Source of the DNA: Oscillospiraceae bacterium
GTDB lineage: Bacteria; Bacillota; Clostridia; Oscillospirales; CAG-272
Reading direction: 5' to 3'
DNA length: 64,000 nt
NCBI GenBank assembly: GCA_015064155.1
Contig: SVST01000009.1
Span: forward strand, 26,745-90,744
The position numbers were made by a program, and so were the translations under genes. The stretch's first letter is position 1. Each line of letters begins with the position of its first letter. Positions 34,441-43,473 of the stretch are shown piece after piece. Under the pieces are notes generated by a model that made no database searches, was not told the origin of the DNA, and saw only the letters and a program-made list of their open reading frames with translations.

Positions 34441-35682
34441 ATGAGCCGTATTAAAGATATCAATCTCGCGCCGTCGGGCGCCGATAAAATCGCATGGGTA
34501 GCCTCTTATATGCCCATTTTGAACACCATCAAAGCCGAGTTTGAGCGCACGCTTCCCTTCAAAGGCATGAAAATTGCCATGTCGATCCATCTGGAAGCCA
34601 AAACCGCCTACCTTGCCAAGGTTCTTCGCGCAGGCGGTGCCGAGGTTTGGGTAACCGGCTGCAACCCGCTGTCCACGCAGGACGACGTGGCCGCGGCACT
34701 TGTCAAGGAGGGATTCCGGGTACATGCCTCTCGCGGAGTTTCCGACGAGGAATACCGTGAAGACCTCATCAAAACGCTTTCCTGTGTTCCCGATCTGATG
34801 ATCGACGACGGCGGTGACCTGACCTCGCTGATTCACGGCGAATGCCGCGCGCTTGGCAGAAATCTGATCGGCGGCTGCGAGGAAACCACAACGGGAATCC
34901 ACCGTCTGCTCTCCCGCGAACGTGCGGGACTGCTCGACTATACCATGATCGACGTCAACGATGCCGATTGCAAGCATCTGTTCGACAACCGTTACGGAAC
35001 CGGTCAGTCCACCCTCGACGGCATCATGAACTCCACAAATCTGATCCTCGCCGGCAAAACCGTGGTCGTCGCAGGCTACGGCTGGTGCGGTAAGGGCGTG
35101 GCTATGCGCGCAAAAGGCATGGGAGCCGTGGTGATCGTCACCGAAATCGACCCCATCAAAGCCATTGAGGCGGTCATGGACGGCTTTACCGTGCTTCCCA
35201 TGGACGAAGCCGCAAAGCTTGGCGACCTCTTTATTACCCTGACCGGCTGCTGCGACGTCATCCGCCGCGAACACTTCGAAGTCATGAAGGACGGTGTGCT
35301 GCTTTCCAACAGCGGTCACTTTGACGTGGAAATCGACAAAGCCGCACTCAAGGAGCTTTCGACAGAGGACTTCGAACGGAAGCCCAATATCCACGGCTAC
35401 CGCATGCCCGACGGCAGAATCCTCAACCTCCTGGCAGAGGGACGACTCGTTAACCTCGCCGCAGGCAACGGACACCCCGCCGAAATTATGGATATGTCCT
35501 TCGGTATCCAGGCAAAAAGCCTTGAATTCCTTGCCAAAAATAAAGGAAAACTCGAAAAACGCGTCTATGCCGTCCCCAAAGAGATCGACCGCGAGGTCGC
35601 CGCAATCAAGCTATCCGCAAATCATATCTCCATCGATTCCCTCTCCCCCGAGCAGGAAGCCTACCTCGGTAAGGTAGAGTAA
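34441..35682 (+). CDS. ahcY: Adenosylhomocysteinase
   Basis: 413 residues, NAD-dependent. Splits S-adenosylhomocysteine to adenosine and homocysteine, recycling the by-product of methylation. Seen: CNPLSTQDDVAAAL, EETTTGIHRL, the substrate Lys/Asp region, NRYGTGQSTLDGI, and the NAD-binding GKTVVVAGYGWCGKGVAMRAKGMGA. It is of the short form found in archaea and Thermotoga, without the ~40-residue insertion of most bacterial and eukaryotic enzymes. RBS AAAGGAGA. A repeat hairpin follows its stop by about 15 bases. Confidence 0.96.
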   Translation: MSRIKDINLAPSGADKIAWVASYMPILNTIKAEFERTLPFKGMKIAMSIHLEAKTAYLAKVLRAGGAEVWVTGCNPLSTQDDVAAALVKEGFRVHASRGVSDEEYREDLIKTLSCVPDLMIDDGGDLTSLIHGECRALGRNLIGGCEETTTGIHRLLSRERAGLLDYTMIDVNDADCKHLFDNRYGTGQSTLDGIMNSTNLILAGKTVVVAGYGWCGKGVAMRAKGMGAVVIVTEIDPIKAIEAVMDGFTVLPMDEAAKLGDLFITLTGCCDVIRREHFEVMKDGVLLSNSGHFDVEIDKAALKELSTEDFERKPNIHGYRMPDGRILNLLAEGRLVNLAAGNGHPAEIMDMSFGIQAKSLEFLAKNKGKLEKRVYAVPKEIDREVAAIKLSANHISIDSLSPEQEAYLGKVE

Positions 35683-35689
35683 AAAAAGG

Positions 35690-36095
35690 ATTTTTGGGGA
35701 ACTTTTTGAAAAAAGTTCCCCAAACCCCTCAAAAACTTTCACAGAATTTTTTCTTGCGTGAAAGTGTTCGTTTCTCGTATCGAACTTCGATATACTGCCG
35801 ATAGCATTTTGCCGTGGCCAAAACGCTCTGCCGAAAAAGCAACACTCTTTGGGTGCAAAGATTAATACTCTTACACAAGAAAAAATTCTGTGAAAGTTTT
35901 GAAAGGGTTTGGGAAAACTTTTTCAAAAGTTTTTCCAAGAAAAAACCGCCAGAGCGTTGTGGCTACGGCACAATGCTATCGGCAGTATATCGAAGTTCGA
36001 CACAAAAAATAAAAACTTTCACACAATAAAAAATTCTGTGAAAGTTTTGAAAGGGTTTGGGAAAACTTTTTCAAAAGTTTTCCCAAGAGAAACAA
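35690..36095. repeat. Dispersed repeat cluster between ahcY and mnmG
   Basis: A reversed unit starting with the hairpin GGGGAACTTT / AAAGTTCCCC right after ahcY, carrying the short cassette (AGCATTTTGCCGTGGCC); then a truncated forward unit; then a complete forward unit at 35942-36092 with arms CGCCAGAGCG, ATCGAAGTTCGACAC, CTTTCAC / GTGAAAG stem-loop and GGGAAAACTTTTTC hairpin. This is the clearest copy of the family. Confidence 0.9.
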
Positions 36096-36133
36096 AAACC
36101 AACAGCAATATTTGTCTTATTACAAGGAGCAAC

Positions 36134-38023
36134 ATGAGCAAACAGGAATGGAAAACAAGGGTTGCGGTTGTCGGTGCGGGTCACGCAGGCGTTGAGGCGG
36201 CACTGGCTTCGGCGAGGTTGGGAGTGGACACGGTTTTGTTCACGCTTTCGCTGGATTCTTTGGCAAATCTTCCCTGCAATCCGTCGATCGGCGGAACCGC
36301 AAAAGGACACCTGGTCTACGAAATCGACGCACTGGGTGGCGAAATGGGACGCGTTGCCGATCTCGTCACACTGCAATCGAGAACGCTGAACACGGGAAAG
36401 GGCGCGGCTGTTCACAGCAAGCGAATCCAAGCCGACCGAAAGAAATATCAGAGGCTGATGAAATCGGTTGTGGAAAACACGCCGAACCTGCGGCTGATCC
36501 AAGCCGAGATCGTTGAGCTTCTCACGGAGAAAAACGAAGAGAACGGACAGCAATATGTGTCCGGTTTAAAAACCAAGCTCGGAGAAATTTGGAGCTGCGA
36601 AAAGGTGGTTTTGGCAACCGGTACCTATTTGGAAAGCGCGATTTTCGTGGGTGACGTCAGCTACGACGCAGGTCCCGACGGTCTTTTGGGAGCCAAGGGT
36701 CTTTCGGCTTCGTTGCAAAGCTGCGGCTTAGAGCTGCTTCGTTTCAAGACGGGAACCCCTGCGCGCGTCAACCGAAACAGCATCGATTTTTCGCGCCTGG
36801 AAGTACAGCCCGGCGAAGAAAAGATCCTCCCGTTCAGCGTCGAAAGCGACGAACATATGTTCGATTCCGTACAACAAATCCCTTGTCATATTGTATACAC
36901 AAATACAGAAACACATCGAATCATTCGCGAGAATATCACAAGAAGTGCCATGTACTCCGGAAAAATTCACGGCACGGGTCCCCGCTACTGTCCATCCATC
37001 GAGGACAAGCTGGTGCGCTTCGCAGACAAGGAACGTCATCAGCTCTTCGTTGAGCCCGTAGGAGAGGATACCGCCGAAATGTACATTCAGGGCTTTTCCA
37101 CTTCCCTGCCAACCGACGTACAATACGCGATGCTGCATTCGCTGGAGGGCTTCGAAAATGCGGAAATCATGCGCTATGCGTATGCCATTGAGTACGATTG
37201 CGCCGATCCCACACAAATGGATGCGTCCTTGGAATTTAAAACCATCCGCGGACTTTACGGCGCAGGACAGTTCAACGGCACGTCGGGCTACGAGGAAGCC
37301 GCCGCCCAAGGTCTTGTGGCAGGCATCAACGCGGCTCGGGCAGTGCTTGGAAAGCTTCCTATTATATTAGAGCGTTCGGGAAGCTATATCGGAACGCTGA
37401 TCGACGATTTGGTAACCAAAGGAACAAACGAGCCATACCGCATGATGACGTCACGCTCGGAATACCGCCTGCTGTTGCGTCAGGACAATGCCGACGCGCG
37501 CCTGACTCCCATCGGATACGAGGCAGGGTTGATCTCCGAGGCTCGCTACCAAGCCTTTCTTGCAAAACAAGCAATGATCGACGCAGAAATCGAGCGAATG
37601 GAGCACACGCACGTTTCTCCCGCGACGGCAAATCCCTTTTTGGCGGAGCTTGGCGAAACCGCATTGAAATCAGGCGCATCCCTTGCCGACTTGCTGCGCA
37701 GACCTCTCGTAACCTACGATCTCTTGCGCGCGCTGGACGCCGACCGACCCGATCTCCCCGCCGCCGTCAAGCTTTCCGCAGAAGTCAGCGTCAAATACGC
37801 AGGATATGCCAACCGACAGCTCGCAGAGGTGGAGCGTCACCGAAAGCTGGAGGAGAAGAAGCTCCCCACCGATATCGATTACGGCAAAATCCGCGGATTG
37901 CGATTGGAGGCGGCACAAAAGCTTGCCAAAATCAAGCCGCTTACCGTTGGTCAGGCATCTCGCATCAGCGGTGTCAATCCCGCCGACGTTTCGGTGCTTT
38001 TGATTTATCTTGGGATGAAATGA
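36134..38023 (+). CDS. mnmG: tRNA uridine 5-carboxymethylaminomethyl modification enzyme MnmG (GidA)
   Basis: 629 residues, standard length. With MnmE it modifies U34 of several tRNAs. FAD-binding start VAVVGAGHAGVEAALASARLG, then NLPCNPSIGGTAKGHLVYEIDALGG and SRTLNTGKGAAVHSKRIQADR; near 370-400 GLYGAGQFNGTSGYEEAAAQGL. ATG 36134 after AAGGAG; the frame is open further upstream only through repeat sequence. Followed directly by rsmG. MnmE is not in the window. Confidence 0.97.
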   Translation: MSKQEWKTRVAVVGAGHAGVEAALASARLGVDTVLFTLSLDSLANLPCNPSIGGTAKGHLVYEIDALGGEMGRVADLVTLQSRTLNTGKGAAVHSKRIQADRKKYQRLMKSVVENTPNLRLIQAEIVELLTEKNEENGQQYVSGLKTKLGEIWSCEKVVLATGTYLESAIFVGDVSYDAGPDGLLGAKGLSASLQSCGLELLRFKTGTPARVNRNSIDFSRLEVQPGEEKILPFSVESDEHMFDSVQQIPCHIVYTNTETHRIIRENITRSAMYSGKIHGTGPRYCPSIEDKLVRFADKERHQLFVEPVGEDTAEMYIQGFSTSLPTDVQYAMLHSLEGFENAEIMRYAYAIEYDCADPTQMDASLEFKTIRGLYGAGQFNGTSGYEEAAAQGLVAGINAARAVLGKLPIILERSGSYIGTLIDDLVTKGTNEPYRMMTSRSEYRLLLRQDNADARLTPIGYEAGLISEARYQAFLAKQAMIDAEIERMEHTHVSPATANPFLAELGETALKSGASLADLLRRPLVTYDLLRALDADRPDLPAAVKLSAEVSVKYAGYANRQLAEVERHRKLEEKKLPTDIDYGKIRGLRLEAAQKLAKIKPLTVGQASRISGVNPADVSVLLIYLGMK

Positions 38024-38034
38024 GGAAAAGCCGC

Positions 38035-38763
38035 ATGGAATACGCAGAATTTAAGGCATTGTTTGTGAAATCCTTGCAAGAAAACAGCTTGGAGCCGCAA
38101 TCAGACGATATCATCCGGTTGTTTTGCGAATTTGACAATCACCTGCACAAGGTCAATGTCATCACTAACCTGACAGCCATTCGCAACACCCCCGATGCCA
38201 TTTCCAAACATTACATCGATTCACTTCTTGCGTCCGCCTATATTCCGCCAAACGCGCGCGTGTTAGACATCGGATGCGGACCGGGATTCCCGTCGATTCC
38301 GCTTGCCATTACGCGTCCCGATCTTTCCATCGTCGCATTGGACAGCACCGCCAAAAAGATTGCATTCGTCAAGGAATCGGCAGAAATCTTGTCATTCGGG
38401 AATCTCAAGGCAATCGCAGGTCGCGCCGAAGACGCAAAAATCATTGCCAACCTTGGAAAATTCGACGTTGTGGTCAGCCGCGCGGTAGCAAGAATGAACG
38501 TCCTTTGCGAGTTGGGGCTCCCGTACGTCAAAATCGGCGGCAAGATGTTAGCCTTAAAAGCCGCAAAGGCTGAGGAAGAAACTTCGGAGGCTAAAAACTG
38601 CATTCGTGTTCTCGGAGGAACAGACGTCGCAATGCACGCAACCGAGCTGATCAATCTCGACGGCTCCGCAGAGCCGCGATGCATCATCGAGGTTCAAAAA
38701 GCAAAGGCAACCCCTGCAATATACCCGAGAGCCTACGCACAAATCCTCAAAAAACCTTTATGA
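38035..38763 (+). CDS. rsmG: 16S rRNA (guanine-527-N7)-methyltransferase RsmG (GidB)
   Basis: 242 residues. Methylates G527 of 16S rRNA with S-adenosylmethionine. The SAM-binding ARVLDIGCGPGFPSIPLAITRPD motif lies near 75, followed by VVSRAVARMNVLCELGLPYVKIGGKMLALK. The chosen ATG (MEYAEFKALF) aligns with the usual N-terminus and follows GAGGAAAAG; an ATG at 38020 overlapping the mnmG stop (ATGA) is the alternative. Translational coupling with mnmG is likely either way. Confidence 0.96.
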   Translation: MEYAEFKALFVKSLQENSLEPQSDDIIRLFCEFDNHLHKVNVITNLTAIRNTPDAISKHYIDSLLASAYIPPNARVLDIGCGPGFPSIPLAITRPDLSIVALDSTAKKIAFVKESAEILSFGNLKAIAGRAEDAKIIANLGKFDVVVSRAVARMNVLCELGLPYVKIGGKMLALKAAKAEEETSEAKNCIRVLGGTDVAMHATELINLDGSAEPRCIIEVQKAKATPAIYPRAYAQILKKPL

Positions 38764-38778
38764 ACAGCAAAAGCGGAA

Positions 38779-38794
38779 TGTTTCACGTGAAACG
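38779..38794. promoter_or_regulatory. parS site 1, also the core of an rsmG terminator-like hairpin
   Basis: TGTTTCACGTGAAACG, one base from the parS consensus. It sits in the middle of a 26-bp palindrome CGGAA...TTCCG followed by TTTTT, 13 bases after the rsmG stop codon. Confidence 0.92.
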
Positions 38795-38834
38795 TTCCGT
38801 TTTTGTGTCAAGTACAAAGCTTCTTTGCGTAAAC

Positions 38835-38850
38835 TGTTTCACGTGAAACA
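38835..38850. promoter_or_regulatory. parS site 2
   Basis: TGTTTCACGTGAAACA, the exact consensus ParB-binding palindrome. Confidence 0.95.
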
Positions 38851-38879
38851 ATTTGTTTTTGCGTCATTTTACGCACACC

Positions 38880-38895
38880 CGTTTCACATGAAACA
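38880..38895. promoter_or_regulatory. parS site 3 (degenerate)
   Basis: CGTTTCACATGAAACA, two bases off the consensus; the central CG step is changed, so binding may be weaker. Confidence 0.8.
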
Positions 38896-38926
38896 TACCA
38901 AAAAACCAAAGATTTGCCACGAGCAA

Positions 38927-38942
38927 TGTTTCACGTGAAACA
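38927..38942. promoter_or_regulatory. parS site 4
   Basis: TGTTTCACGTGAAACA, exact consensus, 115 bases before the parA start codon and close to the parA promoter. Confidence 0.95.
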
Positions 38943-38976
38943 AATGTAAAAAAATCAATAAGATTTGCGCTATGTA

Positions 38977-39005
38977 TTGCATTTTTGACTTGTTTATGAT
39001 ATAAT
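38977..39005 (+). promoter_or_regulatory. parA: Promoter of parA-parB
   Basis: TTGCAT (38977-38982), 17-base spacer, TATAAT (39000-39005). Confidence 0.7.
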
Positions 39006-39056
39006 AAACTCACCATCAAGAAACGCGGCAGTTTGCCGCAAGAAAGGAAGTATTCA

Positions 39057-39818
39057 ATGGGAAAAATTATTTCCTTTGCAAACCAAAAGGGCGGTGTTGG
39101 AAAAACCACCTCGGCAGTCAACGTGGCGGCTTCACTCGGCATTTTGGGTTATAAGGTTCTCATGATCGACTTGGATCCCCAGGGAAACGCCACCAGTGGC
39201 GTGGGCATCATGAAAAAGCACCTGAAGGCAACGGTTTTTGATATGCTGACCACCGATGCAAGCGCGGACAGCGTCACAATTCGCACGAATTACGAAAATT
39301 TGTGGGTCATTCCCGCGCAAACAACGCTTGCGCGCGCCGAATACGAGTTGGGCGACACCGAAAACGGCGAATATATCATTCAAAAGAAGCTGGAAGCCGT
39401 GCGCGACAAGTACGATTACATTATTATTGACTGCCCACCCTCACTTGGCATGCTGACCGTCAATGCCATGACTGCTAGCTCGGGAGTTGTTATCCCCATG
39501 CAGTGCGAGTTCTTTGCGTTAGAGGGACTTTCTCAGCTGATGTTCACCATCAGCCGCATCAAAACGCACTACAACAAGGATCTGAACGTCACCGGCATCT
39601 TGATTACGATGCACAACAACCGTCTGATTCTTTCCATGCAGGTCATCAACGAGCTTCGCAAGCACTATGCGGACAAGCTGTTTGAAACCACTATCTCCAG
39701 AAACGTCAAGGTTTCCGAGGCTCCCGGCTTCGGCGCACCGGTTTACTACCACGAAAAACGCTCCAAGGGAGCAGTTGAATACATGAACGTTGCCAAAGAA
39801 TTGGCAGAACGCATTTAA
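39057..39818 (+). CDS. parA: Chromosome partitioning ATPase ParA/Soj
   Basis: 253 residues. Deviant Walker A ATPase: ISFANQKGGVGKTTSAVNVAASLG; Walker A' MIDLDPQGNATSGVG; Walker B YIIIDCPPSLGMLTVNA. Works with ParB bound at parS to separate replicated origins and, in spore formers, links to Spo0A control. It is the short chromosomal (Soj) form without an N-terminal DNA-binding domain. RBS AGAAAGGAAG. Between a cluster of four parS sites and parB. Confidence 0.97.
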   Translation: MGKIISFANQKGGVGKTTSAVNVAASLGILGYKVLMIDLDPQGNATSGVGIMKKHLKATVFDMLTTDASADSVTIRTNYENLWVIPAQTTLARAEYELGDTENGEYIIQKKLEAVRDKYDYIIIDCPPSLGMLTVNAMTASSGVVIPMQCEFFALEGLSQLMFTISRIKTHYNKDLNVTGILITMHNNRLILSMQVINELRKHYADKLFETTISRNVKVSEAPGFGAPVYYHEKRSKGAVEYMNVAKELAERI

Positions 39819-39831
39819 AAAGGAGGAAAAA

Positions 39832-40719
39832 ATGGCGAAATCAAGGATTGGACGCAGTTTTTTTGACCTTTTGGACGATAATATGCTCCCCGGTGACCGC
39901 ACAAACGCCGCAACGATGCTTCGAATTGCCGACATCGAGCCGCGCAGAGATCAACCGCGAAAGACTTTCGAGCACGAAGCCTTAGAGTCGTTGGCAGATT
40001 CGATCGGTCAATTCGGCGTTCTGCAGCCGATTATCGTACGCGAAAGCCAGCTTTTGGAAGGAACGTACGAGATCGTCGCGGGAGAGCGTCGTTGGAGAGC
40101 CTCAAAAATGGCAGGACTCAACGAAATTCCCGCCGTTGTACTGGACGGAGATGATCTCAAGGCGGCGCAGGTGGCGGTTATTGAGAACATCCAGCGCGAG
40201 GATTTGAATCCCGTGGAAGAAGCCATGGCATACGACGCGCTGATCGACCGCTACGGTCTGACGCAGGAGCAGGTTGCCAAGCAGGTTGGCAAGAACCGCG
40301 CCACCATTGCCAACGCACTGCGTCTTTTGGAGCTCCCCGAAGAGGTTTTGGAGCTTTTGAAGAACGGAGATCTCTCGGCAGGTCACGCACGCGCGCTTTT
40401 GGGACTCAAAAACGAGGGGCAAATGCTGCCGTTGGCGCAGAAAATCATCGAAAAAGAGCTATCGGTACGCGACGTAGAAAAAACGGTACGCTTGATGAAC
40501 TACGAGCCGCAAGCCGTTGAAGAGGAGGACGAGCTTTCGCAAAGAAAGGTCTATATGAAGGATCTGGAGCATCGCGCCGTTCGCGCCCTCGGAAGAAAGG
40601 TTCGAATCTTAAAAACCGCCAAGAAAAAGGTTGTTGAGCTGGCATACAGCGACGACGACGATCTGGAAGCGCTTCTGAGTGCGCTCTGCGGAGCCGATTT
40701 CTTCGCAAACAACGACTAA
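39832..40719 (+). CDS. parB: Chromosome partitioning protein ParB/Spo0J
   Basis: 295 residues. The CTP-binding ParB/Srx domain is visible with IADIEPRRDQPRKTFEHEALESLADSI, GVLQPIIVRE and the GERRWRASKMAGL motif (residues about 85-97), then NIQREDLNPVEEAMAY, and the HTH TQEQVAKQVGKNRATIANALRLL that recognises parS, which is present just upstream of parA. A basic/acidic C-terminal dimerisation region ends the protein. RBS AAGGAGG, 13 bases after parA. Confidence 0.97.
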   Translation: MAKSRIGRSFFDLLDDNMLPGDRTNAATMLRIADIEPRRDQPRKTFEHEALESLADSIGQFGVLQPIIVRESQLLEGTYEIVAGERRWRASKMAGLNEIPAVVLDGDDLKAAQVAVIENIQREDLNPVEEAMAYDALIDRYGLTQEQVAKQVGKNRATIANALRLLELPEEVLELLKNGDLSAGHARALLGLKNEGQMLPLAQKIIEKELSVRDVEKTVRLMNYEPQAVEEEDELSQRKVYMKDLEHRAVRALGRKVRILKTAKKKVVELAYSDDDDLEALLSALCGADFFANND

Positions 40720-40755
40720 ATCACAAAAAATACAAAAAATAGGAGATAAAAAGCC

Positions 40756-42036
40756 ATGTTAGACATCAAATATATCAAGGAACAGCCCGAAGAGGTCATT
40801 GCCCGTCTTGCAAAAAAGGGAAAGGATGCAAAAGAGGATATTGAGGCAATTCTGCGCCTGGATGCCGACCGCCGCGCCATCATCGGTGAAAACGAGGCTC
40901 TCAAGGCAGAGCAGAACAAAACCAACAAGCTGATTCCGCAATACAAGAAAGAGGGAAAGGACACCGCCCCTATTTTTGCGGAAATGAAGGCTCTCGGTGC
41001 AAAAACCAAGGAAAACGATGAAAAGCTCAAGGAGATCGAGGTTCAACTGACCTCGTTTATGCTGGGTCTTCCCAACCTGCCCGACGAGGATCTTCTCCCC
41101 GGCGGCAAAGAAAACAACGAGCCCCTGCGTTACTACGGTGAGCCCCGCAAGTTTGATTTTGAGGCAAAGAATCACGTTGATCTCTGCACCGATCTCGGCT
41201 TGATCGACTACAAGCGCGGTGTCAAGCTCTCCGGAAACGGTTTTTGGATCTATTCCGGTCTTGGTGCGCGCCTTGAATGGGCTCTTTTGAACTATTTTAT
41301 CGACTTCCACACCAACAACAACTATGAGTTGATGCTGGTTCCCCACATGCTGGGCTACGAGTGCGGTCTGACCGCGGGTCAGTTCCCCAAATTCCAGGAC
41401 GACGTGTACTGGATGGAAACCGCCGAGGATGAGCGTCGCCGCTTCATGCTCCCCACCGCAGAAACCGCGTTGGTTTCCTTGCACCGCGACGAAATCCTGA
41501 CCGAAGCCGATCTTCCCAAGAAGTATATCAGCTACACGCCTTGCTTCCGCCGCGAGGCAGGCTCCTACCGCGCAGACGAGCGTGGAATGGTACGCGGTCA
41601 CCAATTCAATAAGGTAGAAATGGTGCAGTACACCCTGCCCGAAAAGAGTGACGAAGCCTTTGAAGAGCTGGTTGCAAACGCAGAGAATCTCGTAAAGGGA
41701 CTGGGCTTCCACTTCCGCACCGTAAAGCTTGCGGCAGAGGACTGCTCGGCATCCATGGCACGCACCTACGACATCGAAATCAACATCCCCTCGATGAACG
41801 GCTACAAGGAGGTTTCTTCGGTTTCCAACGCACGCGACTACCAGGCTCGCCGCGGCATGATGCGCGTCAAGCGTGACAACGGCAAAATGGAATTCGTACA
41901 CACACTCAACGGTTCGGGTCTTGCAACCAGCCGTATTTTCCCTGCGTTGGTTGAGCAAAATCAGAATGCCGACGGTAGCGTAACCGTTCCCGAATGTCTG
42001 CGCAAGTACCTCGGAATTGACGTCATCAAAAAGTAA
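40756..42036 (+). CDS. serS: Seryl-tRNA synthetase
   Basis: 426 residues. Class II synthetase charging tRNA-Ser. The N-terminal antiparallel coiled coil (residues about 25-105, e.g. GENEALKAEQNKTNKLIPQYKK) contacts the long variable arm of tRNA-Ser; the catalytic core shows motif 2 YTPCFRREAGSYRADERGMVRGHQF and motif 3 NGSGLATSRIFPALVEQNQ. Starts 36 bases after parB with RBS AGGAG; no T-box leader fits in that gap, so it is likely read from upstream. Confidence 0.98.
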   Translation: MLDIKYIKEQPEEVIARLAKKGKDAKEDIEAILRLDADRRAIIGENEALKAEQNKTNKLIPQYKKEGKDTAPIFAEMKALGAKTKENDEKLKEIEVQLTSFMLGLPNLPDEDLLPGGKENNEPLRYYGEPRKFDFEAKNHVDLCTDLGLIDYKRGVKLSGNGFWIYSGLGARLEWALLNYFIDFHTNNNYELMLVPHMLGYECGLTAGQFPKFQDDVYWMETAEDERRRFMLPTAETALVSLHRDEILTEADLPKKYISYTPCFRREAGSYRADERGMVRGHQFNKVEMVQYTLPEKSDEAFEELVANAENLVKGLGFHFRTVKLAAEDCSASMARTYDIEINIPSMNGYKEVSSVSNARDYQARRGMMRVKRDNGKMEFVHTLNGSGLATSRIFPALVEQNQNADGSVTVPECLRKYLGIDVIKK

Positions 42037-42102
42037 TCCTCTCTGTTTCCGACGCAATTATCTCCTCGCGATTTGCGAGATCAAGGAAAGGAAATAGAAC
42101 AA

Positions 42103-43017
42103 ATGTTCGATGCTTTTTTGTACTCGTCGGCAACCGATCTTTCGCTTTGGGAAAAGATTGCGGAGTGGTATCAGGGCTCGTTGATTCACGAGCTTCTGAA
42201 CTATTTCCAAGAGAATTTATTCACCATTGATTTCTGGCTGTACGAAAACTTTTCAATCGACGCAACCACAGCAAAAACCATCTCCGCCATCATTCCCGCG
42301 CTGGCAATCGCCCTGGTGCTGGCATCCTTTATGACCGCGCGCCTACGGGTAAACATGGGCAGATTCGTTCGACGTCTGCTCAAAAAAGAGTGTTTGTCAC
42401 CCGAGAGCGCAAAAACGCTGTTGGAGCTTGATATGTTCCGCAACGCAGCTCTGCGGCGCGAGCTTTGCAAGGGAAGCTCACTTCGAATGGTGGTTCGCTG
42501 TCTGCACGCAGACGGCACCGACACCGGTGTCGGTATCTATCAAGACATGCCGCTTTCTCGGATGCTGGAGGGGGTGCTTGACGACGACGCAAAGCCGACG
42601 ACCTCCAAAAAGCGGCGCAAAAAGAACGCCGACAACAAGGAGCAAAGTGTGGAATCCGCCGACGGGGAAGCCCCCGTTGCGGCAGCCGATGCCGCGGTTT
42701 CCGACACCGTGCAAGTGACCGACGCTACCGTTTCTGCGGCAACTCAAAAAACCGACAAAAGCCCCGAAAACGCACACACGGTATCAAAAAAGACGCGTTA
42801 CGCAACAAAAAAAGTGGACTTTTTAACGGCTCGTTTTTACATTCCCGAGCCGCTGAAGCACCGTGCCGACGTACGCTTTGACAGCCGCGGCTCCAGTTGG
42901 GCTCCCGCCATTGCAAGCATTGTGCTCGTCATCGCGCTTTCGGCTTTCCTGTGCTGGGCTCTGCCGTACGTCCTCTGGCTCGCCGACGCAATCATCTCCC
43001 TCGCCGCACCGAAATGA
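42103..43017 (+). CDS. Membrane protein with two segments and a long charged linker, function unknown
   Basis: 304 residues. Hydrophobic segments at about 61-84 (ISAIIPALAIALVLASFMTA) and near the C-terminus (IASIVLVIALSAFLCWALPYVLWLADAIISLAA). Between them lie a predicted soluble part (LRVNMGRFVRRLLKKECLSPESAKTLLELDMFRNAALRRELCKG) and a low-complexity linker rich in Ala, Lys, Asp and Thr (about 165-245). No family recognised; it follows serS by 66 bases. ATG 42103 has AAGGAAAGGA upstream. Confidence 0.8.
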   Translation: MFDAFLYSSATDLSLWEKIAEWYQGSLIHELLNYFQENLFTIDFWLYENFSIDATTAKTISAIIPALAIALVLASFMTARLRVNMGRFVRRLLKKECLSPESAKTLLELDMFRNAALRRELCKGSSLRMVVRCLHADGTDTGVGIYQDMPLSRMLEGVLDDDAKPTTSKKRRKKNADNKEQSVESADGEAPVAAADAAVSDTVQVTDATVSAATQKTDKSPENAHTVSKKTRYATKKVDFLTARFYIPEPLKHRADVRFDSRGSSWAPAIASIVLVIALSAFLCWALPYVLWLADAIISLAAPK

Positions 43018-43032
43018 TAAGGAATTAGAGTT

Positions 43033-43473
43033 TGCGGGGGAGGAACTTTTTGAAAAAAGTTCCTCCCCCGCACCCCCTCTTCAAAAACTTTCACAGCATT
43101 TTTTTGCGTGTGAGAGTTTTTGTTTTTTTGTGTCGGACGCTCGGTACTGCCGCTTTTGGGGGAGAAACTTTTGAAAAAGTTTCTCCCCCATACCCCCTCT
43201 TCAAAACTTTCACAGCAATTTTTTATTGTGTGAGAGTTTTTGTTTTTTGTGTCGGACTTCGATATACTGCCGTTAGCATTTTGCCGTGGCCAAAACGCTC
43301 TGCCGGATTTTTCTTGGGAAAACTTTTGAAAAAGTTTTCCCAAACCCTTTCAAAACTTTCACAGCATCTTTTGTTGTGTGAGAGTTTTTATTTTTTGTGT
43401 CGAACTTCGATATACTGCCGTTAGCATTTTGCCGTAGCCAAAACGCTCTGGCGAAAAAGCAACATTCTGTAGA
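43033..43473 (-). repeat. Dispersed repeat cluster, three reversed units
   Basis: Starts 15 bases after the stop codon at 43017 with hairpin GGGGGAGGAAC / GTTCCTCCCCC, then CTTTCACAGC...GTGTGAGAG stem region and TGTCGGAC arm. A second hairpin (GGGGGAGAAAC / GTTTCTCCCCC) and a third (TTGGGAAAAC / GTTTTCCCAA) each head a unit; the second and third units carry the short AGCATTTTGCCGTGGCC cassette. Confidence 0.88.

Noticed and set aside
40720-40755. T-box leader before serS
   Set aside because: The parB-serS gap of 36 bases is too short.
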